Source: Uranotaenia lowii | Taxonomy: Eukaryota > Arthropoda > Insecta > Diptera > Culicidae | Direction: 5' to 3' | Assembly: GCF_029784155.1 (NCBI RefSeq) | Contig: NC_073693.1 | Coordinates: 162,484,031-162,548,030, forward strand | Length of the DNA stretch: 64,000 nucleotides | Shown: in pieces, positions 31,759 through 44,567 of the stretch | Position numbering within the stretch: the stretch's first letter is position 1 | Layout: the number at the start of each line of letters is the position of its first letter | Program-made: the position numbers and the translations under genes | The notes under the pieces: generated by a model | What the model was told of the DNA's origin: nothing | Databases searched by the model: none | Seen by the model: the letters and a program-made list of their open reading frames with translations, nothing else

Positions 31759-32759
31759 TATGTACATATGTACATATGAACTCGAACTTTGTGTACGACA
31801 ATCCGCAAACAAATCCGTGAAACGACCGATATACGATGATCAGCCGTGATTAACAGATTTTGTTGTGCTATGCATAAAATAAATCTGTTTGCCACTTGGA
31901 GATACAGTACCGTTCATAATTGTATAGAAATTGGAAGCACGCGCAATGTCACTTTGACTTTGAACTTCCATGACTTTTTACTCCGATGATATTTTTAAAT
32001 CAAATTTTTTACGTAAGGTAGATCAACTGTCACACTATCATATCACAAAATTTGAGCTCTCTAAAGATTGTGTGGTCAGAGATACAGTAACTCTACGAAA
32101 ATCGGACTTTTTGGACTTTCGTCATTCAAACTGCAATATCTCAGAAACTACGCAACGTTTTTTATTGAAATTTTGCAGAGTGATTGTTGAAATATAAAGG
32201 TAGCATGTCTGAAGTTTTTGAAAAGTTCTATCGATGGAATCAAAAGTTACGCGAAGTACAATATGTCAGGCATGAACCTAAAAACGCGATTTCTATAGAG
32301 TTTTATATGCTATACAATCGTATATAACTGCATTTATTCGTAATAATGTGCATGCAATCGAATACCTATGCAAATTAATTCGTATGTCTGATTTTCGTAA
32401 AATGTATTTGCTGGCAATCGTAAAAGAATTCAAATAAGTTCAATAAAATCGTTCATGATAACAAGACATCGATGAGTGGAATCGCATTAAGGGAGGCTTC
32501 AAAATGTTGGTCTATTTTTAGATCATCGATGACGTATTCTACGATTTAAAAGATTTTGGTTATAGAAATATGCGATTTGCTTTTGGTTTAATGCGTTTGA
32601 AGCAAATCCCCTTGAATTTACATATTACAGATAGCGTCGAGGAACCATCATGAGCTGCAGATCGTATCGTTAGGGGATCAAGTCCAGGTACTACAATAAC
32701 TTCATGAACATTGAAAAAAATTCAGCAATTAGGCAAAATAATAAATTGTACGAAATAAA
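31759..32759. other. Unassigned; possible Tc1-like fragment
   Basis: TACAGTACCGTTCATAATTG at 31907 looks like a Tc1-type end after TA, but no matching right end was found. From about 32290 on, CGTATA-type words are frequent. Confidence 0.3.
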
Positions 32760-33240
32760 CTTGAATTTGTAGTTTTAATTGTAATTGTTTCTTTATTAAG
32801 TGACGATATCCTTTTTGTAAAATTTCATTGTATCAGGTCAAGGAGATTTCAGTAGGAAAGAAAATAGAACAATGGAATGAATAAACACTATTTTAAGCTA
32901 ACAATGAATTTAAAACTAATCAAACGAAAACAAGTATTGGAGGTAATTTAAATTAACTAACGAGACGAAACGAAAATAAAAAAGATGATTATTGCAGCAA
33001 GAGTTTTTAGATATGTGGTTTTGAATGTGTCATATGAGAGTTTTTCCTTGACAGAGATAGGCGTACCATTCCAGAGCCACGCCCCAAAAACAAGCACGCT
33101 ATTCCTTCCAGATGTACCATGCCTCGGAATGATGAAACATTGGGTCCTCTCTTGACGTCCTCTTTGCAAATGTTAGTTATCATATCTTGGAAGATTTGAC
33201 AGCATTTCTTCGAAATAATCATATTTTTATTCAACTGACG
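32760..33240 (-). pseudogene. LINE reverse-transcriptase C-terminal fragment
   Basis: Two overlapping minus-strand frames (33234-33007 and 33169-32957) must be joined by a frameshift to read the common C-terminal block of non-LTR polymerases: IPRHGTSGRNS, then WLWNGTPISVKEK, then SYDTFKTTYLK. This ends the protein in Jockey/CR1-like elements. A TAATAAAG-type word on the minus strand near 32790 may be its 3' UTR. The catalytic domain is absent. Confidence 0.5.
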
Positions 33241-33632
33241 GAAAATGAGAGCCCTCCACTCAAGTCGCAGAAGACGACCAAATAAGTCGTTAAACTTTCC
33301 ATATTGTTACGAAAAATGTCGTATTTAAAGATATTCCCAATCGCATATTGAACGAAGACCTACAAGATTACAACCTCAATCATCTATATGAAGATGTAAA
33401 TTGTCATAGTATATTCCAAAAAGAATCAGGGTAGTCGTAAATGATTCGCATGACAAATCGTGCAAATCGTAATTCAATACAATCCAAATCAAGAATATGT
33501 GTGCTAATGTACCTATACGGCCTTCAAAATGATACGTATATTCTGGTTTTGCTGCATTACGATGCATATACGATATGTTTACACGTATATTTGCTCGTAT
33601 ATTTGTGTTGCAAATTCGAAATACCCATTAAA
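33241..33632. other. Unassigned; CGTATA-rich
   Basis: Repeated CGTATA/TATACG words (33525-33610) echo those at 32300-32420. They could be termini of a larger element into which LINE pieces inserted, but no exact ends were found. Confidence 0.3.
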
Positions 33633-33842
33633 TGGTTGTCTGGACCAACCCCGGCGGATGCTTTGGTCGCATGCAGACTGAGAAGGTGGCCGCACGCGTC
33701 TGTTCTCCAGGTCGGAGGCAGCTCAAATAATGTCTGTCTCGCAGTGGGCGGCTGAATTTATGAAATGCGGCTCCCGCCAAGCTAAGTCCAAGATGGCAGA
33801 ATTTAGGCTAACAACCTACTGCTCTCGATTTATTAAATTGTT

Positions 33843-35701
33843 ATGGAAACTGAGAAAAGAAATAACCGAATTAGAACTTTGACAACGACTTTTAGCATGA
33901 AAACACGGACTAGAATTGGAACTTTGAATGTTTTGACCCTTGCCCAGCCAGGAAAGCTGGCTCAACTTGCTAGAGAAGCTAGCCGCCTCAAGCTAGAGAT
34001 ATTGGGACTGAGCGAAGTCCGTTGGCCTAACACTGGAGAACACAAGACACAGTCCGGGCAAGTACTGCTTTACTCTGGCATACGAGGAGAACATGCTAAT
34101 CGGGAACGAGGAGTTGAGGGACCGATAAACGAAAGAATTATCGTAGCCAGATTCAGAACATGGGTCAGAAACCTTAGCCAACTGACGTTGCCAATTTGCA
34201 GGAGAAAGAGTAATTTCACATTTAATTGAACAGCGTAGTTGAGGAAATTCCGAAGGGTGACTTCAAATCCACTCAGGCTACTTCAACACAAAAATTGACT
34301 ACGAATATCAGGACATTGAGCGCATCATGGGGAGCTGATTGTAGAGTTTTGTGGCAACAACAACATGGTGATCGATGGATCGCTCTCCTCCCATCGACCA
34401 GCACATAAGGTCACTTGGGAATCCCGAGATAGCCGAACAGAAAATCAAACTGACTACATTTGTATCAGGCGAAAATGGAGAAGGAGCCTTCTTGATGTCC
34501 GCAACAAACGAAGCGCAGACATTGCATCCAACCATCACCTCGTTCTTGGTGAGATACGACTAAGAGTTGCGCGTGTCCAACGGCGCGAGGAATAAGTCGG
34601 GTGTCGATACGTCGTTCGCCGGTTGGAGAATCCAGAGGTGAAAAGGGCATACGTTGAACAACTAGAATCCCGAGCCTCGGAATTGCCGAAAGACGGAACA
34701 GTCGAAAAACAGTGGTGTGGAATCAAGAATGCCTTTATCACGACGAGCCATGGTACTCTCGGTAAAGTTTGTGGAAGACGAAGTGAATGGATGTCGGATG
34801 AAACTTGGAGGATGGTCGATGATCGGAGAAAAGCAAAAGTCGGAATTGAGCAGGCATGTACCGGGTCAGTCAAAGCAGCCGCCCGCTTACGATATGCGGA
34901 GCTGGAAAAGGCAGTTAAACGAGCTTGTAGACGAGACAAGAGAGCCTGGACAAATTCCCTAGCCGAAGAGGAAGAAAGACATGACATTTCTCGCCGCCTC
35001 AGTGGTGCAGGGACTTATGCAAGAATGCCGCGGCATGCCGCTGAAAGACCGAGCAGGTCAGTAATTGACCGATCGAACAGATCAGCTCAAACGATGGACT
35101 GAGCACTTCGAACACCTCTTCCGAGTCACGAATAGCGATGGCCAACAGAACCCGCAGCTCGAGGCACCAACAGTAAGCCGCAAAAATGGCGTAAACTCGG
35201 AAGCGCCCTCGCTGGCTGAAATAGAAGCGGCAATCAAAAACATGAAATCCAACAAAGCACCTGGGATCGATTGAATCCCTGCTGAAATGCTGATCAGCAC
35301 AAATGTTGCACCGTCTTTTCGCTGACATCTGGGATACTGCTACATTCTTCGTCAAGGTCCCAAAGAAAGGAGACCTGACAGAGTGTGGTAACTGGCAAGG
35401 CATAACGTTGATCTGTACAACCCTCAAAGTACTCTGCAAAGTGATTCTGAACAGAATTTAGGAGAAAATCGACGCTTCACTCCGACGACAACAAGCTGGA
35501 TTCCGATCCGGACGATCATGTGTGGACCACATCACAACGCTAGAATCATACTGGATCAAATCAACGAATTCCAGGACTCTCTCCTACTGGTGTTAGTTGA
35601 TTTCGTAAAAGCATTCGACCGACTTTACCATGAAAACATCTGGGCGGCTCTAAGGCGAAGAGGAGTACCAAAGAAACTAGTCCATCTCATCGAAGCACAA
35701 T
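33843..35701 (+). pseudogene. RTE-like LINE endonuclease and N-terminal RT, broken
   Basis: Pieces in shifting frames. 33843-34230: RTRIGTLNVLTLAQPGK and LEILGLSEVRWP, the start of an apurinic-type endonuclease, then ERIIVARFRT. 34365-34600: HKVTWESRDSRTENQTDYIC, RRSLLDVRNKRSADIAS and NHHLV (normally a catalytic D-H-H: here N replaces D). 34623-35102: linker, DETWRMVDDRRK. 35065-35274: LKRWTEHFEHLF and AAIKNMKSNKAPGID. 35518-35701: LVLVDFVKAFDRLYHENIW (RT palm), IEAQ. At least four frameshifts or stops. Confidence 0.75.
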
Positions 35702-37430
35702 TGTTACTACACCGTAGATCTTTGTAAAACATAGCATCGAATATATGATATGAGAAACACTGATAGCCAGAATATAAACCGCATAACCACTGTACTACTG
35801 AAATCATCGCACAAGCTGGTGCCACTGTCTCGCAAATGCACACTCTCAGCACCTCGACTGTCATAAGCAGTTCCGCAAAAAACGTGCAAGCAGGCAATTA
35901 CGGTCGACGGAATAAGTAGCCCAACAAGCGATTCTAATCTTGAGTCACGCGATTTAGGATCCAGATGACACACACTGTAAGTAGAGACTGGCATAACATC
36001 AAATCCATCGTTACAAGATACGAACCTGTTACAGGAGGATTCATCAGGCACGAGATTGGCAAGGTCGCTACATAGCAAGACAAGCCGATAGTCACGCTAC
36101 ACATGGATGATTTCTCGACCTAAAAACCCATTGAAGTCAGTAACATCACCAAGAGACAAGTTGAGAAGGCATCAACTCGATAGCGGAACTACTCGAAGGT
36201 TATTAGGACGACCCTCAAACAACCACAAAAGGTTAACCTTATTCACCATTCACAGGCAGATCAACATCGACGATCCAACAACCACACGGTGACAAGTGGC
36301 AATCCTTGCATGTATGGATGCCAACAAGGGCTTACAAGAATCGAAAACAACGTCACCATTCGAAGAGCATGCTTACTAGCAAAATAACCACATAAGGAAA
36401 CCATCGAACATCAGGTAAAATCTAGCTGGTATAAACTCATCATCTTTACTCATGTGTTGCATTCATTAGCTGACGTTACCATACCACTACGGTCACCCAC
36501 AAGATACTTAGGTCGCGCTACCTAACGAGAAGAGTCGCGCATAAGGCCATTTGGCGACAGCCAAGCTTCGTTCGGCATTAAGGTGCAAAATTGGTGCTGT
36601 ACGAAAATCAAGAAGGTCCTCGTCAACGACGCAGGTATGCGACAAACCATAAGCCAACATTTGAGCGTACTAACGATAACTTTCAGGACCTTTAAAATAA
36701 GGCCTGATTTTCGCAGGAACACAAAACGACAACGTTGCATGAAACCAACATAACTCAGCTGATTGCCAATTTGCATCATCCAGTCTCTGTGGGAGAGAAT
36801 AACGCCTACCAGCACACCCGACTTATGGATAGAGTGGAGGGAGAGCCAAATATCATGCAGCAGCCATCATCCAGCAGCAACAGCCGACCGCTTCTTCTGT
36901 GAAGGGATTTGTGAAGCCCCATCTTTGCATAATTGCATGTTAGAGGAAGGAGAAAGAGACTCACGTACGCATGATTTGACTCTGAGCATGGGCGATGCTG
37001 TAGCGGAGATAGTTAGTGCTAGTGTTAGTGCGAAGAGAGCGCAAAGCGAAGATTGTGCATTTTCAATGTTTGTGAAAGGAGTGCATGCAGAGGTTGCAGT
37101 ACACGATTCCGGGGCCCGTCGACGTTCGAGAGCAGCTGATCAATTTGTTTGTAGCGGTACCAGGTTTGGCTAGATTTAAGTATATCCAAATGGCATTGGG
37201 CCAACACAGTTTTTCAACATAAAATGTTAATTGTCGAGCTTTAAAAGAAATAAGAATGCTTATAGCAAATTACACTAAAATCACTGAGCTTAATTTTTCG
37301 CAAGATAAAACGTTTCTAGTCGCTGACTGAACTTCAGGTTTTCAGCCTTCGAGATATAAATCGTTATTTGAACTGAGTCAATTGCGTGTCGAGTCTAATT
37401 ACTCCAGGTGAGGCAATTTAGTTACACAAT
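35698..37430. mobile_element. LTR-like insertion (solo LTR or deleted LTR element) in the LINE
   Basis: The LINE coding sequence is cut between ...GAAGCACAAT and ACGAGGCATTTTCG and would read through if the insert were removed. The insert (35702-37426, 1,725 bp) starts TGTTACT and ends AGTTACA, near-inverted TG...CA ends, and is flanked by CAAT on both sides. That pattern fits an LTR retrotransposon. I saw no convincing gag or pol; frames at 36763-37173 and on the opposite strand have no recognisable domain. Confidence 0.5.
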
Positions 37431-38400
37431 ACGAGGCATTTTCGTGCAAGGTCTTGCACAACGGTGTCTTGTCCGAACCAATCCCGGGAACTGCTGAAGT
37501 GAGACAAGGATGTATCTTATCACCGCTACTTTTTCTCATCGTAATAGATGAGGTTCTGGCTGGATCGATTGACTGTGCACCGAACCGAGAATTGCCGTGG
37601 AATCCTTCAACAAAAGAGCAACTGAACGACCTTGACCTGGCTGACGATATTGATTTGCTCGCCCAAACACAACCGGCTATGCAGAGCAAACTCGACGACC
37701 TTACCGAAAGTTCCAAGGCAGCAGGTCTCGAAGTCAATGTCGGAAAGACCAAGCCGATGGAGATCAACACAGGAAATCCCTCTAGTTTCATGGTAGCTGG
37801 GCAACAAGTTGAGAAAGTGGAGTGCTTCCAGTTTCATGGTAGCCAGATAACGCCTGATGGTGGTACCAGGAAAACATCGAAACCCGGATCAGAAAGGCCC
37901 GATTTGCGTTTGCGAGTCTCCGAAACATCTGGCGGTCACGCCTGATCTCTCTACGAACGAAAATCCGAATCTTCAACTAAAATGTCAAATCCGTATTGCT
38001 GTACGAGTGCGAAACTTGGTGCACATATGCGATGACGACGCGAAAACTGCAAGTATTTGTAAACCGCTGCCTGCGGAATATCATCCGCGCTTGGTAGCCT
38101 GGCAACTGGATCTCAAATGAGGAACTACATCGTCGGTGTCATCAAAGGGCGCTAGAAATCGAGATTCGGGAACGAAAGTGGAGATGGATTGGGCACACGC
38201 TGCGAAGAGATGAGAACGAGATTTTCAGGGAGGCGCTTGACTGGAATCCAGATGGACATCAAAGGAGAGGCAGACCCAGAAACTCGCGGCGGCGAATCTT
38301 ACCCGCTGAAATCCGAACTATCGACGAGAATCTTGCCTGGGACCAAGTGAAGACGCTGGCTCTGGATCGTCAAAAGTTGTAACTCGCGGTTGCTCAGCGG
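37431..38400 (+). pseudogene. RTE-like LINE, C-terminal RT half, broken
   Basis: Continues the reading from 35701: VLHNGVLSEPIPG, AEVRQGCILSPLLFLIVIDE (RT block) and LADDIDLLAQTQ with the catalytic ADD. Then VNVGKTKPMEIN, VEKVECFQF, and after frameshifts a region reading RKWRWIGHTLRRDENE near 38170-38215 and GRPRNSRRR near 38270, the C-terminal tail usual in this group. The frames at 37454-37945 and 37857-38120 and the tail must be joined across shifts. Not functional. Confidence 0.75.
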
Positions 38401-39800
38401 GTGGGTGGTTTGCATATTTTGAGATTTGCGGGTGGAATTGGTGGAACTCAGGGTCGTCATGGATGGATAGCACGAGCTACTTCCTCCGGAGTCTTCCGAT
38501 ATTCGGGGAAACTCCATTAGGGATGCCTATGATGCGGGATAATTGACCATAGCCACATCGAGTGTTACCTCGCATGTTACCAACCGGGTCGAACTGTTAC
38601 TATTTAAAAAAGCAAAGATCTGAAAGGGACCAACTTTGGAGCGAAGAGTGTGGGTGGGCCCTTTTGACCACTAGCGTAATCACGAACAAAAGTGATGTAA
38701 ACGGATTAAATTTACCAAATATACACAGAATGGGTTCAAGTTAACAACATATCTTAAGGGGTTTTATTCATATGTACATAGTTTTCCCTATTGACGTCAC
38801 ATGATTTTTCTTATACTTGCGGTTAGTCTGAATGTTTTGTGTGCATAGCGGCGTAACTCAAGGCCGCAGATACCGATGTACGGCAGATTTTGGCTACCAT
38901 TTCGGAGACCTACGATGAACCGTCTACGATGCGATGCGAAGAAGTCGATTTATCACAGGCTCTATTCCGGCGTCCCGGAAGAGCCCACGAACGGCAGTTG
39001 GAGTGCAGGTTAACCGTCAATTTCCGAGGATACTTTTCGTCGGTAAACCTTTTACCGTCGGACCGGATGTAGTTGCCTTTTCTGTCTGGTTTAGGAATTC
39101 AGAGGCGCCGTGTTCTGGTCGAAAAGCCAAATATAACAAAAAGGCCCTTTTGGACCTGCCAAAGGTGTTATGATTTTTGTGACATCATAGCTTGCACGTG
39201 TTTTACAATATTTGTTTTGTACCATAGAAATTTACCTTTTTTTGTATTGTCTTTTGTCACGTCCTTTTTTAACAGACTTTTTTTACGTTTGTTCTTTTTA
39301 TATAGTAAACTGTACAAATGAATATAATTTTAACACATAAAATATAAATTAAGTTTTATCCTTGTTGTTATTGTACATTTGCTTTTCACTAACCGTACTA
39401 TTTGTGTTTGAGATTGATCACTTTGTAACTTTGTCGATCAATATTTTAACTTTTCTGTTGTTTTCAATTTTTAATCTGTAAATATTTTAGGATAAATTTT
39501 AAAACTCTTACACCACATGTTTTTTTTACAATCACAACGTACTTTACACGACGCGCACTTCCGTTCTCCAGAACGGCTGCGTGCTTGGTTCAGGAATTCG
39601 GTGTAAAGGGAGGAATCCCTGAGAGCCCGTGTGAGTGTCAATGGCTTTGACATTTCTAAGTCAGCATTTAGGTCATAATTTGTCAATGTGTCGAAGACAC
39701 ATTTCGGATAGGTAACGAACGGTTACAAAGTGAAGGTCTTTCACTCCGGCGCTATGTGCCAGGGAATCGACGCGGGACCATTAAGTAAGTTAGTAAGTAA

Positions 39801-41400
39801 GCCAATAAATAGTAATGAGAATAGAGTAAAACTAGGTGCATATTCGTATCACTTCAGATTAGTTTAAATCCGTAACTTACAATAATTTCTTATTCTTAGA
39901 TTATTTTGATTCCTGTTTATTTGTGTGATTTGCATTTTGGTAGCAAACATTTGCATAAAAGCAAGTTCACTAACGGTTAATCGCGGGGAAATGAAGGGAG
40001 AAAATACGACAATGATCACACAAATTGTGCAGCTAATGATTGAATTTGTGGTAATTTGTGGCAATTAGTAAGAGAAAATTCGAAGGTTTGAGTTAAAATG
40101 AGAGAGACCATTGCTCAGAGAGAGTGAAAATGTGTTAATTGTTGCAATTTGTAAAGCAGTTGTGGAATTTGATCATTACCATTCCCAATGGAAATAATTC
40201 TCTCTCGATTTCAATCCCTTGGTAAATCGATTTCTATCTGCTTCAGTCATCTGATATTATTGAAGCTTATCTTTATTCTTGAAAATGTCATTGTTATTGA
40301 AATCATGAGTTAACAAAATTCTCGTCCATGTTTAAACATTTTCAAAAAAAAACGAAAAGAATTGAACTTGAACCTTAAGCCCCTTTTTGATCCAGCGCAT
40401 TCGAATGACAGTAAAACAAAGCCTTGTGAAATGGGCAACTTTATCTACCGAAAACATAAAATACCACCTCAGTTGTACGATTCCACTATAAATACATTCA
40501 ACTGCGCTACGTGTGGATTTCGTCACATAAAACACCGAGTCCAACTTCATGTGGTTGGTGGAGACATCTGTAGGAATGTATGTTCAGCTGGCAGCCAGTG
40601 GCAAAACCCCCCGGAAATTTCCTCCAGAACATGAACACTGAAAATGTGAAACACATATCATGCCGAATGCAGTGCTTGTCGGGTAATTCTGCCACTTTGC
40701 GAGTAACATAACGGACGCTGTACTGTACATTTTCCGACTTCTGGTTTGCGTTTTTTCCCTTACGATTGGATGTGCTGGAATTGAGACACCTTACAGTTAC
40801 CAGCGGGTTTTAGGACAGAAGTGATGTATCGTTCTTCTTTGTACCTAGTATAATTTTAGAAAAAAAAAACATGTGAACTTGTCATATGTTGTTTAGGTTT
40901 TTTTCAGTTTTCGAAGCTACTTTTTCACTAGATGAAGGGAATTTGCAATAACACGAGTTTTAGCTTATCTCAAAACATAGATCTTAATCAATCTTGTGTC
41001 TGATGCTCGCAAAACATTTATAATTTTTTCTTGATTTCGATTTAAAGATATCCTCTGTATTTTAATGTTTTGGCAGTTTTGCTGATCTTGAATGGCAACC
41101 CTAGTTTCGTGAAACCATTTATACTGTGATGATGACGACAACGATGGCATCGGCCATCACCAGCGTAGGAAGAACATCAGCCGGTAACCAACCTCAGGTC
41201 GCATAAAAAATAAGTAATCTGCACTTCGCACAATTCCACATTCTTCTTCTCCGTGTAAGCCTAAGAAAAAGAAAAAGGCTACCCCATCCCCAACAACGAA
41301 GCAGCTTTTCTGAACAGAAATATAACAAAAATACAGCCCCACAATATTCGTTGCAAGGGCATTTCCTTTAGATTACGCAGGGTAAAAGATTCTTTTTGAA
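39801..41400. other. Unassigned, relatively unique DNA
   Basis: No element ends or supported gene. Short frames near 40362-40695 and 41157-41342 lack domains. Confidence 0.35.
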
Positions 41401-42005
41401 GATTTCATCTCAGGATGAGAAAAATCTCAATCCAACTGTCATCGTCGTCGGTTTGTGTAAGCATGTTTTTCCATATGCTGTTGACTTATGTACGAGTCAT
41501 ATGCTTCTTTTATTTAACTAGCCTAGAAAAATGAGCTTACATAATTAAACAAACACCCGCAAATTGCATCGATGGGGAACCTAAAGTTCATAAAAAATAT
41601 GCTCATAAAGCTTATGATCTTAGTTTTGAGATGTTCTTTCACGTGGAAAAAGAATTTTTGATGAAACATCAATTAATCATACAAACGCAACCGATTTGCA
41701 AAGCAAAGCTTGTGGGAAATCGTGAGCCACATTTTGTGAGTATCTTGGGCCACCTAATTTTTTTATGTTTTAGTCAGTTAGTTTATAGACTTAAGGAAAA
41801 TATTTTTTCTGTCCTATATAATGAATTTTGCCAAAACGTTCGCGAGCTAGGTTTTAAGAATTATTTGATCATACACAACTCTCTTCTTTATCTCCCCATC
41901 TGAAATTGCTTTAAAATAACTAAATGAATTATGAAATTTCAGACTTGGGTTAACTTAACACGTTATCTTGTCAATTCGCATTTGGTGGCCCATGATTCCT
42001 CCTTA
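41401..42005. mobile_element. GGGCCAC-type MITE, copy 2 (inverted, decayed)
   Basis: Reverse-complement homology to 12700-13370, for example AAAATGAGCTTACATAATT, GGGGAACCTAAAGT and CATCAATTAATCATAC, plus GGTGGCCCATGATTCC near its right end. The outer GGGAGAGTGGGG end is degraded, so boundaries are approximate. Confidence 0.6.
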
Positions 42006-42212
42006 TTTTTTAGAATCCAAAAAATATACTTTTTCGAAACAGACAGAACTTGGGAAAATGAATTTATTTAAAAACCAAAAAAATACTTAATTTTTTTTTA
42101 GGTTTTATTTTTGACACTTTACCATCATTATGGCATTCGTGTCTATGACAAAAAAAAACTTAATGGTTCCTTAAAAATCTAGGAAACCTTTCTTCTTATT
42201 TTTTTCTTTTTA

Positions 42213-42234
42213 TCTATATATATAAAAATGAATT

Positions 42235-42269
<35 letters not shown>

Positions 42270-44413
42270 TTCTGTCTGTTCCCTATAGACTCAGAAACTA
42301 CTGAACCGATTTACGTGAAACTTGGCAGGTGGGGTTGTTGGAGGCAGGGGAAGGTTTCTCTTATGGTTTGGGACCCCACCCCCTAACAGGAAGGGGGGGA
42401 GGGGCCTCCCAAACAAAAGACAATTTTTTGCATAACTCGAGAAGCAATCAAGCAAATGGTATCAAATTTGGCATGGGTTGGTATTTGGGAACGGGGAATA
42501 TTTCAATGAATATAAGGGACCCCTCCCTCCTCTCAGTGGGGTGATAGGAAGGGGGGAGGGGGGCTACCATACAATTTATCATACAACTCGAAAACTAATC
42601 AAGATATTGGAACCAAATTTGGCATGGGAAGGTATTTGGATACGAAAAATAATTCAATGGTTATTCGAGACCCCTCCCTCTTTCCAGTAGAAAGGGGGGG
42701 CCTCTTCCATAATTTTTTACATAATTCAAAAACTAATAAAGCAAATGTAACCAAATTTAGCATGGAAGGGTATTTGGATACGAAAAATATTTCTATGATT
42801 ATTTGAGACCCCTCCCTCTTTCCAGTAGGGAGATATTAAGGGGGGAGGGGCCTCTTTTATAACTTTTTACATAACTCAAAGACTAATTAAGCTAATGGAA
42901 CCAAATTTGGCATGGGCGGGTATTTGGGAACGTGACATGTTCTAATGATTGTTTAAGACCCCTTTCTTCTTCCAGCGGGGAGTAAGGAAAGAGGAAGGGG
43001 AGTTTCATACAATTTTTACTGCATAACTCGAGAACTACAACAGCAAATGGAACAAAATTTGGCGTGGAACGATATTTGGGTACGAGAAATGCTTCTAAGA
43101 ATATTTGGTATCCCTCACTCCTTCAAAGAAATGGATGAAAAGGAGGGGAGAGGTCTTCCTTTCAATTTTCAGTATAACTGGAGAGCTGATCCAAAAAATT
43201 GCACCATATTAGGCATGTGAGGGTATTTGGAGACGAGAAATGTTTTTATAATAAATTGAAGTCCCACCTTTTCTAAGCGGAAAGATATAAAGGGGGAAAA
43301 GGGGGCTTCCATACAAATTTTTTGCATAACTTGAGAATAAATCGTGCAAGTGATACCAAATTTGGCATCATAAAGTTTTTGAATACAAAAAATATTTTTA
43401 GGAATATTAAGTTTTCACCCCTCCATTCAATGGGGAGAACGGAAGGGGGGATGGTTCTTCCTTTCAAGTTTATGCATAACCCAATAAATTACAACGCAAA
43501 TAAAACCAAATTCGGCATGGGATGGTTTTTTGATACTAGAAATTTTCCTATGTGAAACGATTCCTTTCTTGCAGTAGGAGGATAGAATTGGGAATATAGG
43601 AAGGGAAGAGGAATGCATTTAACTTTTTTTTTTTACAAAATCCGAGAAATGGACAAAACTTAACATAAAAATTCATTTTGGTATGATTCTATGATTATCT
43701 GACACACCATCCTCCTTTCAGTGAATAGGTACATAGGAGGAGGGAGGTGAGCCCAATACAATTTTGTTAGCATAAGTTCTCAATTTATGCTAACGAAGCC
43801 AACCAATGGAAACAAATATGGCATGGAAAGGTACTTGGTTACGAGATATGTTTCTACGATTTTTATAGACCGCTACGCTTCACAGTGTTGAGAGGGGAAG
43901 AAAGGAAGGGGCTCCATATAAATTTTGTTGTAAAGCTCAAAAACTTATCAACCAATGGAACTTTATATGATATAAGAGGATTTTGGGGAACGAAAAAATG
44001 GGTATGATTATTAAAGATCCCGTCCTCCATTCAGCAGGGGGTGAAAGGGAGGACAGGGGGCTCTCTTATCAGTTTTTAGAACATATCAAGCAAAAACAAC
44101 CAGATTTCATAAGTTAGATTGTTTGCGTAAGATTAATTTGAGACCCTCCTTTTTCAGGGCGAAGCTTAAAGAAACAGATTAAAATTATCATATTTTTAAC
44201 ACAAATTCACAGATCAAGATTCCGAAAGTTTGTTTAAGTCATCTTTGTATTGCAATTCGAAACTCCAGCTGTAGTTCTCATTTTAAAGCGGTTGCTTATA
44301 AATTGTGTTTTGTGTTGTTATTTGATTTAAAATAATGCCAATAAAAATTTAAAAAGTTTCCGAAAATAACATTTGTTTTTGAAAGGTGTAGCAAAGCACA
44401 CCGGGTCAGCTAG
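42213..44413 (+). mobile_element. Complete non-autonomous Helitron with internal tandem units
   Basis: Begins TCTATATATATAAAAATG at 42213 after an A, and ends with the hairpin GGTGTAGCAAAGCACACC followed by GGGTCAGCTAG at 44413 before a T: the canonical TC...CTAG ends inserted between A and T. A TGTC microsatellite sits just inside the 5' end. From about 42420 to 44080 there are about a dozen degenerate units of roughly 150 bp, each with a CATAACTCGAGAACTAATCA-like word, an ACCAAATTTGGCATGGG-like word and a GACCCCTCCCT...GGGGGAGGGG-like pair. No Rep/helicase, so it needs an autonomous partner. Confidence 0.85.
42236..42279. repeat. (TGTC)n microsatellite in the Helitron 5' end
   Basis: About ten CTGT/TGTC tetranucleotides with one TTTC interruption. 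Confidence 0.9.
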
Positions 44414-44567
44414 TCTTTTATAATAAAGAAATTATGAAGCAATGAAAAAAGTGCTCCATAATACCTCATAATCCTCTTCTTTTCAATATATTTTTCAAAG
44501 CAGTGTTGAAAAGTGTTATATTGCGCTGTAGACGTAATTATTCACGCCCATAGAAGAGTTTTCAAAA

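Larger units (their letters stand above)
33633..39800 (+). mobile_element. Decayed RTE-like LINE split by an LTR-like insertion
   Basis: The element begins with a 5' UTR near 33633 (GC-richer than its surroundings), carries endonuclease and reverse transcriptase remnants (33843-35701 and 37431-38390), then a long 3' region ending in TTAAGTAAGTTAGTAAGTAAG (given as two words: TTAAGTAAG, TTAGTAAGTAAG) at about 39780-39801. Short TAAG repeats as a 3' tail, rather than poly-A, fit RTE-like elements. The clade is uncertain. The 3' boundary assumes the tail belongs to this copy. Confidence 0.6.

Noticed and set aside
31905..32315. Complete Tc1-like element starting CAGTACCGTTC
   Set aside because: No matching right end or second TA-flanked terminus was found; at most a fragment.
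34535..34987. 150-codon minus-strand frame, and 34999-35439 minus
   Set aside because: Antisense shadows of the broken LINE polymerase.
42420..44080. CRISPR-like array
   Set aside because: Units are ~150 bp, degenerate throughout, and lie inside a Helitron in an animal genome.
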